In this document: one piece after another, positions 7,930-14,245 of the stretch | How positions within the stretch are numbered: position 1 is the first letter of the stretch | Layout: every line of letters begins with the position of its first letter | Origin: Thiobacillus sp. | Lineage (GTDB): Bacteria; Pseudomonadota; Gammaproteobacteria; Burkholderiales; Thiobacillaceae | DNA length: 18,944 bases | Reading direction: 5' to 3' | NCBI RefSeq assembly: GCF_024708915.1 | Contig: NZ_JANJXQ010000121.1 | Location: 1 to 18,944, forward strand | The notes under the pieces: generated by a model | The model's database searches: none | Seen by the model: the letters and a program-made list of their open reading frames with translations, nothing else | What the model was told of the DNA's origin: nothing | Translations under genes and position numbers: made by a program

Positions 7930-7935
7930 GAACAC

Positions 7936-7955
7936 GGGGATGAAACCTCATCCCC
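7936..7955 (+). other. Perfect hairpin just after the cbbM stop
   Basis: An 8-bp perfect stem (7936-7943 with 7948-7955) with an AACC loop begins 6 bases after the cbbM stop codon. An alternative pairing with 7965-7970 (AAACCT/AGGTTT) is possible. It precedes the main terminator and could stabilise the cbbM mRNA 3' end (inference). Confidence 0.45.
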
Positions 7956-8010
7956 CCGCGGGGCAGGTTTGAAGCGGTCTCCTAGCCGTCGAGAACCCTC
8001 CCGCGCTACA

Positions 8011-8039
8011 CGCCCCCGGCTTTCCGGGGGCGTTTTTTT
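8011..8039 (+). terminator. Intrinsic terminator between cbbM and cbbQ
   Basis: A 9-bp perfect stem (8011-8019 with 8024-8032, loop CTTT) is followed by seven T's. It is a textbook intrinsic terminator 82 bases after cbbM and only 22 bases before cbbQ. With no clear separate promoter for cbbQ, partial read-through probably sets a low activase-to-RuBisCO ratio. Confidence 0.9.
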
Positions 8040-8060
8040 CTTCCGCACCGAGGAATGAAA

Positions 8061-8867
8061 ATGACAGACAAAGAGCAATACAAGGTTCAGCAGGAACCCT
8101 TCTACCAGCAGCAGAAGAACGAAGTCGCGCTGTACCAGGCCGCCTACCGCAACCGCCTGCCGGTGATGGTGAAAGGACCGACCGGCTGCGGCAAATCGCG
8201 CTTCGTCGAATACATGGCGTGGAAGCTCGGCAAGCCGCTGATCACCGTGGCCTGCAACGAGGACATGACCGCGTCCGATCTGGTCGGGCGCTATCTGCTC
8301 GAAGCCAACGGCACCCGCTGGCTCGACGGCCCGCTCACCACCGCCGCGCGCATCGGCGCCATCTGCTATCTGGACGAGATCGTCGAGGCGCGCCAGGACA
8401 CCACCGTGGTGATCCACCCGCTGACCGACCACCGCCGCACCCTGCCGCTCGACAAGAAGGGCGAGCTGATCCACGCCCACCCCGACTTCCAACTGGTGAT
8501 TTCCTACAATCCCGGCTACCAGACCTTGATGAAGGATCTCAAGCAGTCGACCAAGCAGCGCTTCACCGCGTTCGACTTCGACTACCCCGATGCCGCGCTG
8601 GAAACCGGGATCGTGGCGAAAGAAACCGGTGCCGACGCCGCAATGGCGGCCAGTCTGGTAAAGATCGGCGGGGTGGCGCGCAACCTGAAAGGGCACGGGC
8701 TGGACGAAGGCATTTCGACCCGCCTGCTGGTGTACGCAGCCATGCTCATTAAAGATGGTGTGGAGCCGCGCGACGCCTGCCGCATGGCGCTGGTGCGGCC
8801 GATCACCGACGACGCCGACATCCGCGAGACGCTGGATCACGCCATCGACGCCACGTTTGCGGTTTGA
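8061..8867 (+). CDS. cbbQ: RuBisCO activase AAA+ subunit CbbQ
   Basis: A MoxR-type AAA+ ATPase (268 aa) that, with CbbO, forms the CbbQO motor that removes inhibitory sugar phosphates from RuBisCO. Walker A is GPTGCGKS at residues 39-46 and Walker B is ICYLDE at 101-106. The sensor segment VISYNPGYQ and the arginine-finger region [11 protein letters not shown] follow, then a C-terminal helical lid. The start is ATG 8061, because GAGGA lies 6 bases upstream; the ATG at 8055 is too close to that site. The gene directly follows the cbbM terminator. CbbQ can associate with form I or form II RuBisCO; its position here argues for form II. No missing motif was seen. Confidence 0.95.
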   Translation: MTDKEQYKVQQEPFYQQQKNEVALYQAAYRNRLPVMVKGPTGCGKSRFVEYMAWKLGKPLITVACNEDMTASDLVGRYLLEANGTRWLDGPLTTAARIGAICYLDEIVEARQDTTVVIHPLTDHRRTLPLDKKGELIHAHPDFQLVISYNPGYQTLMKDLKQSTKQRFTAFDFDYPDAALETGIVAKETGADAAMAASLVKIGGVARNLKGHGLDEGISTRLLVYAAMLIKDGVEPRDACRMALVRPITDDADIRETLDHAIDATFAV

Positions 8868-8876
8868 GAAAAATTG

Positions 8877-8962
8877 AACCGCAGAGGCGCGGAGGACGCA
8901 GAGAAAGCCCACAGACACATGATGTTTTTCTTCGCGCCTCTTCGCGTCCTTCGCGGATAAAA
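8877..8962. repeat. Imperfect palindromic repeat filling the cbbQ-cbbO gap
   Basis: Nearly the entire gap is two inverted arms. The left arm from 8877 reads CCGCAGAGGCGCGGAGGACG and continues with a GCAGAG run. The right arm, ending at 8962, gives CCGCGAAGGACGCGAAGAGG and onward on the opposite strand. Each arm itself contains short near-tandem units of CGCRGAGG type. This resembles the widespread 'accgcagaggcgcagagaacgc' family of intergenic repeats in proteobacteria. The right arm abuts the cbbO start codon and supplies GGAT, the only weak ribosome-binding-site-like sequence. Confidence 0.75.
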
Positions 8963-8964
8963 AA

Positions 8965-11382
8965 ATGACCAAGACCGAATATCAGCATCCGTTGATGGCG
9001 GCTTACTGGAAGCAGCTCGACACCCGCTTTGTGCAGGTGGAGGAGGTGTTCGACGACGTCATGGCGGAAGCGCTGGCGGTGCTCACGCGCGAAGGACTCG
9101 ATGCCTACCTCGAAGCGGGCCGCGTCATCGGCAAGCTGGGCCGCGGCGCCGAGCCGATGCTGGCGTTCCTGGAAGCGTGGCCGTCCACCGCCAAGGCGGT
9201 CGGCGAGGCCGCGCTGCCGGCGGTGATGGCGCTGATCCAGCGCATGCAGAAGTCGCCCAACGGCCGCGCCATCGCGCCCTTCCTGCAGACGCTGGCGCCG
9301 CTGGCGCGGCGGCTGCAGTCGCAAGCGCAACTGCAGCATTACCTCGACCTCACGCTGGATTTCATGGCGCGCACCACCGGCTCCATCCACGGCCACCACA
9401 CCACCTTCCCCAGCCCGGGCCTGCCGGAATTCCTCGCCCAGGCGCCGAACCTGCTCAGCCAGCTGACGCTGGCCGGCCTGAAGAACTGGGTCGAATACGG
9501 CATCCGCAACTACGGCAGCCACCCCGAGCGGCAGAAGGATTACTTCAGCCTGCAGTCGGCCGACAGCCGCGCGGTGCTGCAGCGCGAACGCCACGGCACC
9601 CTGCTGGCGGACGTCGAGCGCAAGCTCGATCTGTACCTGCGCGGCCTGTGGCAGGACGGCGACCACCTGGTGCCGTATTCCACCGCGTTCGACGAAATCC
9701 GCAAGCCGATTCCCTACTACGACAAGCTCGGCATCCGCCTGCCCGACGTCTACGACGACCTCATCCTCCCCTCCCCCGCAAGCGGGAGAGGGGTCGGGGG
9801 AGAGGGGCGCGGCACCGCCGCGCGCGCAAGCGGGGGAGGGGCCGGGAATGAGGGGGCCAGCGTAGACGCTCCCTCTCCCGGCCCTTCGGGCCACCCTCCC
9901 CCGCAAGCGGGGGAGGGGATTATCGTCAGCGGCATCGACCGCTACCGCGCCGCGCTTGCCCACATCGTCGGCCACCGCCGCTGGTCCGCGGCGCAGGTCG
10001 CCGACAACTGGAGCCCGTTTCAGCGCATGGCGGTGGAGTTCTTCGAGGACTGCCGCGTCGAGACGCTCTTGATCCGCGAATACCCCGGCCTCTCCCGCCT
10101 GTTCCTCGCACTGCATCCGCAGCCACAGGAAACCGCTTGCGATCCGGAAACCACGTCCTGCCTGCGCCACCGCATGGCGATGCTGTCGCGCGCGCTGCTC
10201 GATCCGGATCACGGCTATCTTGACGCCGACCTGCTGGATTACGTGCAGCGCTTCCACGCCATCATGGCCGAAAGTGAATCCAGCACCGATGAGATCGCCG
10301 CGCTGGCGCTTTCCTACGTGGCGAAGACCCGCCGCCAGAGCGACCAGTTCGCCAGAATCCACTTCGACGACACCGTGGTCGACTACCGCGACGACAACCG
10401 CCAGCTGTGGAAATTCATCGAGGCGGGCGACGAGGAAGAAGCCTTCGACGAGCAGCGCAAGATCGAGCCGGGCGAGGAAATCCACGGCCTGCCGCCGCGC
10501 CACTACCCGGAGTGGGACTACGGCAGCCAGACCTACCGCCCGGACTGGGCTTGCGTGTACGAAGCGCTGCATCCCCACGGCAACGCCGGCGACATCGACC
10601 GCCTGCTCGCCAAGCACGGCGCGCTCGCCAAGCGGCTGAAGAAAATGCTCGACCTGCTGAAGCCGCAGGACAAGGTGCGCATCCGCTATCAGGAAGAAGG
10701 CAGCGAACTCGATCTCGACGTCGCCATCCGCTCGCTCATCGATTTCAAAGGCGGCGCCACCCCCGACCCGCGCATCAACATGAGCCACCGCACCGACGGC
10801 CGCGACATCGCCGTCATGCTGCTGCTGGACCTGTCGGAATCGCTCAACGAGAAGGCGGCGGGCAGCAATCAGACCATACTCGAACTCTCCCAGGAGGCGG
10901 TCTCGCTGCTGGCCTGGTCGATCGAGAAGCTGGGCGACCCGTTCGCCATCGCCGGCTTCCATTCCAACACCCGCCACGACGTGCGTTATCTGCACATCAA
11001 GGGCTACGGCGAGCACTTCAACGACGACGTCAAGGCGCGCCTGGCCGCGATGCAGGCGGGCTGGTCGACCCGCATGGGCGCGGCGATGCGCCACGCCGCG
11101 CACACTCTCGGCGCGCGTCCGGCCGACAAGAAACTGATGCTCATCCTCACCGACGGCATGCCGTCCGACGTCGATGTCCACGATGAACGCCTGTTGATCG
11201 AAGACGCGCGGCAAGCGGTGAAGGAACTCGACCGTGACAATATTTTCACCTACTGCATCAGCCTCGACCCCAGGGCCGACGAATACGTCGGCGACATCTT
11301 CGGCCGCCAGGTCACCGTCATCGACCGCATCGAGCGCCTGCCGGAAAAACTGCCAGAGCTCTTTATGGCGTTGACGAAGTAA
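8965..11382 (+). CDS. cbbO: RuBisCO activase adaptor CbbO (VWA domain), repeat-expanded
   Basis: CbbO (805 aa) is the substrate-recognition partner of the CbbQ hexamer; its C-terminal von Willebrand A domain is known to contact RuBisCO. The VWA domain begins near residue 617 and has an intact MIDAS: DLSES at 622-626, Thr702 in GWSTRMG, and TDG with Asp730. The N-terminal two-thirds is the helical, CbbO/NorD-like part. Residues about 268-319 are a Gly/Pro/Ser-rich insert encoded by an inverted-repeat element, in frame. Without it the protein would be about 754 aa, close to family size. The start ATG has only a weak ribosome binding site, made by the upstream repeat. It is the last gene of the cbbM-Q-O unit. 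Confidence 0.93.
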   Translation: MTKTEYQHPLMAAYWKQLDTRFVQVEEVFDDVMAEALAVLTREGLDAYLEAGRVIGKLGRGAEPMLAFLEAWPSTAKAVGEAALPAVMALIQRMQKSPNGRAIAPFLQTLAPLARRLQSQAQLQHYLDLTLDFMARTTGSIHGHHTTFPSPGLPEFLAQAPNLLSQLTLAGLKNWVEYGIRNYGSHPERQKDYFSLQSADSRAVLQRERHGTLLADVERKLDLYLRGLWQDGDHLVPYSTAFDEIRKPIPYYDKLGIRLPDVYDDLILPSPASGRGVGGEGRGTAARASGGGAGNEGASVDAPSPGPSGHPPPQAGEGIIVSGIDRYRAALAHIVGHRRWSAAQVADNWSPFQRMAVEFFEDCRVETLLIREYPGLSRLFLALHPQPQETACDPETTSCLRHRMAMLSRALLDPDHGYLDADLLDYVQRFHAIMAESESSTDEIAALALSYVAKTRRQSDQFARIHFDDTVVDYRDDNRQLWKFIEAGDEEEAFDEQRKIEPGEEIHGLPPRHYPEWDYGSQTYRPDWACVYEALHPHGNAGDIDRLLAKHGALAKRLKKMLDLLKPQDKVRIRYQEEGSELDLDVAIRSLIDFKGGATPDPRINMSHRTDGRDIAVMLLLDLSESLNEKAAGSNQTILELSQEAVSLLAWSIEKLGDPFAIAGFHSNTRHDVRYLHIKGYGEHFNDDVKARLAAMQAGWSTRMGAAMRHAAHTLGARPADKKLMLILTDGMPSDVDVHDERLLIEDARQAVKELDRDNIFTYCISLDPRADEYVGDIFGRQVTVIDRIERLPEKLPELFMALTK
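9766..9918 (+). repeat. In-frame palindromic repeat insertion inside cbbO
   Basis: About 153 bp of inverted and direct copies of a CCCTCCCCCGCAAGCGGGGG-type hairpin. Copies lie near 9767-9794, 9827-9842 and 9893-9918, with spacer segments between them. This is the common CCCGCAAGCGGG intergenic palindrome of betaproteobacteria, normally found outside genes. Here its length is compatible with the reading frame and it has no stop in that frame, so CbbO gains about 51 low-complexity residues. The exact borders are approximate. Confidence 0.85.
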
Positions 11383-11429
11383 ACGCCAGGTCGCGTAGCG
11401 GCGGCCGCAGCGACACCTTGCCTGTACTT

Positions 11430-11460
11430 TTCATGGCACTCACCGGGTGAGTGCCATGAA
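11430..11460. other. Perfect 14-bp hairpin downstream of cbbO
   Basis: Arms 11430-11443 and 11447-11460 are perfectly complementary with a 3-nt CGG loop, 47 bases after the cbbO stop. There is no U-tract on the plus strand and AAAAGTA on the minus strand, so it is not a standard intrinsic terminator. It may end the cbb transcript with Rho, protect the 3' end, or be a protein-binding palindrome. Of the rest of 11383-11537, only a weak hairpin followed by TTTTT near 11485-11504 is seen. Confidence 0.6.
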
Positions 11461-11537
11461 GCGGGAAGGTTCGGCCTTGTAACGGCCTCCGGAGCAGGCT
11501 TTTTGCGCAGGCCTTGTTGCCGCGGGCGCGGTCCGGA

Positions 11538-11580
11538 TTGCCTCGCGGGGGCCTATCGGTTAAAATAATTTTGCGCAAAA
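11538..11580 (+). promoter_or_regulatory. Promoter and palindrome for the glucosylglycerol operon
   Basis: TTGCCT (11538-11543) and TAAAAT (11561-11566) are spaced by 17 bp, a good sigma-70/sigma-S type promoter. The expected start point falls in the perfect 12-bp palindrome TTTTGCGCAAAA (11569-11580), which is well placed for an operator. It implies a leader of almost 290 nt before the phosphatase gene. This AT-rich patch stands out from its surroundings. Confidence 0.5.
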
Positions 11581-11707
11581 CAATATTGATTGCGCGCTTG
11601 TTGTGCCGGTTCGTCCCTGCGCGGGCAACCCCAACACACCATAAACCAATCATGCCCGGCGCCTTCGCGCCGGTGATTTTTACCATCCGCCTTTCCCGGC
11701 GATGACG

Positions 11708-11721
11708 CCTCCTGAAGGAGG
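11708..11721 (+). promoter_or_regulatory. Shine-Dalgarno-sequestering hairpin in the leader
   Basis: CCTCC (11708-11712) can pair with GGAGG (11717-11721) across a TGAA loop. The right arm is part of AAGGAGG (11715-11721), the strongest ribosome binding site in the window, 10 bases before the ATG at 11732. Pairing would hide the site, so translation of the small leader ORF could be conditional. This is inference from pairing only. Confidence 0.45.
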
Positions 11722-11731
11722 TATTGCCGCC

Positions 11732-11881
11732 ATGCCCGGCTATCCCCTCGATCCCGGGGCCGGGCTGCTGAGTCCAGGCAGCCTGTCAGGCTGCCCCGCC
11801 AGCCGCATCCTGGCGTTTTTCCAACGCGCGCGCGACGCTCGCCGCCCCGACTTTGGAGATGACATTGTTCGACATGGCTGA
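11732..11881 (+). CDS. Possible 49-residue leader peptide upstream of the phosphatase
   Basis: This small ORF begins MPGYPLDPGAGLLSPGSL and ends FGDDIVRHG. I do not recognise it. It is listed because it has a near-perfect AAGGAGG Shine-Dalgarno at 10-base spacing, stronger than that of any annotated gene nearby. Its stop codon also lies inside the first codons of the phosphatase gene in another frame, an arrangement suited to translational coupling. Against it, the sequence is rich in Gly, Pro and Arg, as random GC-rich frames are, and two hairpins (11777-11795, 11797-11815) lie within it. A leader RNA without a functional peptide is equally possible. Confidence 0.35.
   Translation: MPGYPLDPGAGLLSPGSLSGCPASRILAFFQRARDARRPDFGDDIVRHG
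11777..11820 (+). terminator. Leader hairpin followed by a weak terminator-like stem
   Basis: A perfect 8-bp hairpin (11777-11784 with 11788-11795) is followed immediately by a 5-bp stem (11797-11801 with 11811-11815) and TTTTT at 11816-11820. Placed about 40-50 bases before the phosphatase start, it could act as an attenuator in the long leader. The second stem is short, so termination would be inefficient. Confidence 0.35.
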
Positions 11882-12692
11882 AGGCTTTCATCCGATTGCG
11901 CCTGCGCCGCAGCACGGCGGCGCGCCGCAGACCATCCTCGCCACCGACCTCGACGGCACTTTTCTCGGCGGCAGTGCCGGCGAACGTACGGCACTGTATG
12001 ACTGGATCGCGCAGCGCCGCGACGAAATCGTGCTCATTTTTGTCAGCGGCCGCGGCATCGACTTCATGCGTGGCCTGGCCAAAGAACTGCCGGTGCAGCC
12101 CGACCACCTGGTCGGCGATGTCGGCACCAGTGTCGCGTGCGGCCCGTGGTACGCGCCCCTGCCGCATCTCGAGCAGTGGCTGGACGCTCGCTGGCCGGCC
12201 GATGCATCGGCGCGCATCGGGCAGACCATGCGGCAGCACCCGGGATTGCGCGAGCAGCCCGTCGTCGGTGGCCGGCGCCGGTCCTACTATTTCAAGGACC
12301 CCGCCGATGCGCTGGCTGCGCAGCAAGACATCCAGCAACTGGGTTTCGACGCCCTGATCTCGGACAACCTGTATTTCGACGTGCTGCCGCGCGGCGTGCA
12401 GAAAGGCCCCACCCTGTTGCGCACCTTGCAGGCGCTCGACCTGCCCGTGCGCCGCACCCTGGTGGCCGGCGACACCCTCAACGACCTGTCCATGTTCGAC
12501 ACCGGTCTGGCCGGTGTCGCCGTGGGCAACCGCGAGGCCGCGCTCGACGCGGCCATCCAGCAGCACGACAACGTGTATCGCAGCCCGCATCCGGGGGCGG
12601 CCGGCGTGCTCGACGCCCTGCAACGCTTTCACCGAACGGAGGACTCCCATGGCTTCATCGCTGGTCATCGTCTATCACCGGCAGCCTTATGA
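11859..12692 (+). CDS. HAD-family phosphatase, probable glucosylglycerol-phosphate phosphatase
   Basis: A HAD hydrolase with a C2-type cap (277 aa), related to sucrose-phosphate phosphatases. All four HAD motifs are present: DLDGT with nucleophile Asp30 and acid Asp32; VSGRG; Lys182 in GVQKGP; and GDTLND with Asp205 and Asp209. It probably dephosphorylates glucosylglycerol-phosphate made by the next gene, in the cytosol. The start is uncertain: ATG 11859, TTG 11865 (best spacing from GGAG at 11855) or ATG 11874. Its end overlaps ggpS by 44 bases in another frame. Fused GgpPS enzymes are known with phosphatase then synthase in one chain, which supports the assignment. Sucrose- or trehalose-phosphate phosphatase are alternatives. 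Confidence 0.8.
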   Translation: MTLFDMAEGFHPIAPAPQHGGAPQTILATDLDGTFLGGSAGERTALYDWIAQRRDEIVLIFVSGRGIDFMRGLAKELPVQPDHLVGDVGTSVACGPWYAPLPHLEQWLDARWPADASARIGQTMRQHPGLREQPVVGGRRRSYYFKDPADALAAQQDIQQLGFDALISDNLYFDVLPRGVQKGPTLLRTLQALDLPVRRTLVAGDTLNDLSMFDTGLAGVAVGNREAALDAAIQQHDNVYRSPHPGAAGVLDALQRFHRTEDSHGFIAGHRLSPAAL

Positions 12693-14184
12693 GGAACATG
12701 TCGTGGACGGCAAAACCGTTCTCAGGGAAAACGCCAGCCCCAACGGCATCGTGCCCGCGCTGAAGGGCTTCATCGGACAGACCGAACGCGCCAGCTGGGT
12801 CGCCTGGAAAAAGGCCGCCGCCAGCAAGCCGCCCAGATTCGAACGCCGCATCACGGTGGAAGACAGCTACGGCAGCTACGACGTGGTGCGCCTGCCGCTC
12901 ACCAGCGAGCAGATCAGCCAGTTCTACCACGTCACCTCGAAAGAGGCGCTGTGGCCCATCCTCAACAGCTTCCCTTCGCTGTATTCCACCGAAAACTGCG
13001 ACTGGGCCACCTTCCGCGAGGTCAACCGCCTGTTCGCAGAGGCGGCCTGCGAAGAAGCTGCGCCGGGCGCCGTGGTGTGGGTGCACGACTACAACCTGTG
13101 GCTGGTGCCCAGATTCGTGCGCGAGATACGGCCCGACGTGCACATCGCCTTCTTCCATCACACGCCGTTCCCGCCGGCGGACGTCTTCAACATTTTTCCG
13201 TGGCGCGACGAGATCATCGACAGTCTGCTGGTTTGCGACGTGGTGGGATTCCACATTCCGCGCTATGCACGCAATTTCGTCGCCACCGTGGAGTCGCTGC
13301 GTGCGGTCGACGAGGTGGTCGAACGCAGGGTGCCCGACGAGCTGCGTGCCACCGGCACCGCACTGTCCGAACCGCTGACGCCGGTGTCGATGACATGCAG
13401 GGGGCGCACGATCCAGATCGACGCCTTCCCCATCGGTACCCATGCCGGGATGATCCGCAGCATCGTGCAGCAGCCCGACAAGCGGGCGCAGGTCGCGCAG
13501 ATCCGGCGCGATATCCCGCAGGAAAAAATCATCGTCTCGATCGGCCGCGTCGACTACGCCAAGGGCACCCGCGAGATGCTGCTGGCCTACGAGCGCCTGC
13601 TGCAGCGGCGCCCCGAACTGCATGAAAAGGTGAAGCTGCTGGTCACCGCAGTGGCGGCAGCCGACGGCATGCGGGTCTACAAGAAAGCGCAGCAATCCAT
13701 CGAACAACTGGTGGGACGCATCAACGGCCACATCGGCACCCTGTCCTGGCAACCGATCCTGCTGTCGACCACGCCGATGCCGTTTGCCGACGCGCTGTGC
13801 TACTACCGCGCCGCCGACATTTGCTGGATCACCCCGCTGCGCGACGGCTTGAACCTGGTCGCCAAGGAATTCATCGCCGCTCACGTCAACGAAAGCGGCG
13901 TGCTGGTACTGTCGGAATTCGCCGGTGCTGCGGTCGAGCTGCAGGACGCGGTGCTGGTCAATCCCTACAGCCTCATCCAGATGGACGCGGCCATCGATCG
14001 CGCGCTGGACATGCCGCGCGAGGAACAGCGTGCGCGCATGCAGCGCATGGATGCACTGATCGACCGTTACGACGTTGGCCACTGGACCCGCCATGTGCTG
14101 GAACTGTTCAGGCAGCTGCGCGCAGCGCCGGCCGCAAAGCCGTCCGACGCGCAACGCGTCGGCACGCCCCCCGTTTTTTCGTAG
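12649..14184 (+). CDS. ggpS: Glucosylglycerol-phosphate synthase GgpS
   Basis: A GT20 glycosyltransferase (511 aa) that joins ADP-glucose and glycerol 3-phosphate to give glucosylglycerol-phosphate, precursor of the osmolyte glucosylglycerol. The N-terminus SLVIVYHRQPYEE, then GKTVLRENASPNGIVPALK, matches GgpS rather than trehalose-phosphate synthase OtsA, whose N-terminal loop is different. Other GT20 blocks are VWVHDYNLWLVP, IAFFHHTPFPPADVFNIFPW, ISIGRVDYAKGTREMLLAYE-like segments near residue 300, and the donor-site PLRDGLNLVAKEF. GGAGGA lies 5 bases before the ATG. It overlaps the phosphatase gene and is followed by a GH13_18 phosphorylase. Expected regulation is by salt. Confidence 0.88.
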   Translation: MASSLVIVYHRQPYEEHVVDGKTVLRENASPNGIVPALKGFIGQTERASWVAWKKAAASKPPRFERRITVEDSYGSYDVVRLPLTSEQISQFYHVTSKEALWPILNSFPSLYSTENCDWATFREVNRLFAEAACEEAAPGAVVWVHDYNLWLVPRFVREIRPDVHIAFFHHTPFPPADVFNIFPWRDEIIDSLLVCDVVGFHIPRYARNFVATVESLRAVDEVVERRVPDELRATGTALSEPLTPVSMTCRGRTIQIDAFPIGTHAGMIRSIVQQPDKRAQVAQIRRDIPQEKIIVSIGRVDYAKGTREMLLAYERLLQRRPELHEKVKLLVTAVAAADGMRVYKKAQQSIEQLVGRINGHIGTLSWQPILLSTTPMPFADALCYYRAADICWITPLRDGLNLVAKEFIAAHVNESGVLVLSEFAGAAVELQDAVLVNPYSLIQMDAAIDRALDMPREEQRARMQRMDALIDRYDVGHWTRHVLELFRQLRAAPAAKPSDAQRVGTPPVFS

Positions 14185-14245
14185 TCGCCCTGCGCCTGCC
14201 GGAGCGCCAGCAGGCCGGCACCGGCATGACCCACGAGGCCCTCCC

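Noticed and set aside
6463..7935. Long minus-strand open frame opposite cbbM
   Set aside because: CbbM on the plus strand has every active-site residue; the antisense frame reflects the strong C/G third-position bias of cbbM.
9766..9918. CRISPR-like array suggested by recurrent CCCGCAAGCGGG units
   Set aside because: Units are inverted as well as direct, spacers are irregular in length and repeat-like themselves, and no cas gene is nearby; this is a palindromic intergenic-type repeat.
8803..11214. Long minus-strand open frame of about 800 codons opposite cbbO
   Set aside because: It is antisense to a clear CbbO with domain motifs, and its translation is a low-complexity Val/Ala/Arg/Gly pattern typical of the complementary frame of GC-rich genes.
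12649..14184. Trehalose-phosphate synthase (OtsA) with OtsB
   Set aside because: The N-terminus GKTVLRENASPNGI and the overall pattern match glucosylglycerol-phosphate synthase better than OtsA, and the neighbouring phosphatase and GH13_18 gene fit glucosylglycerol metabolism.
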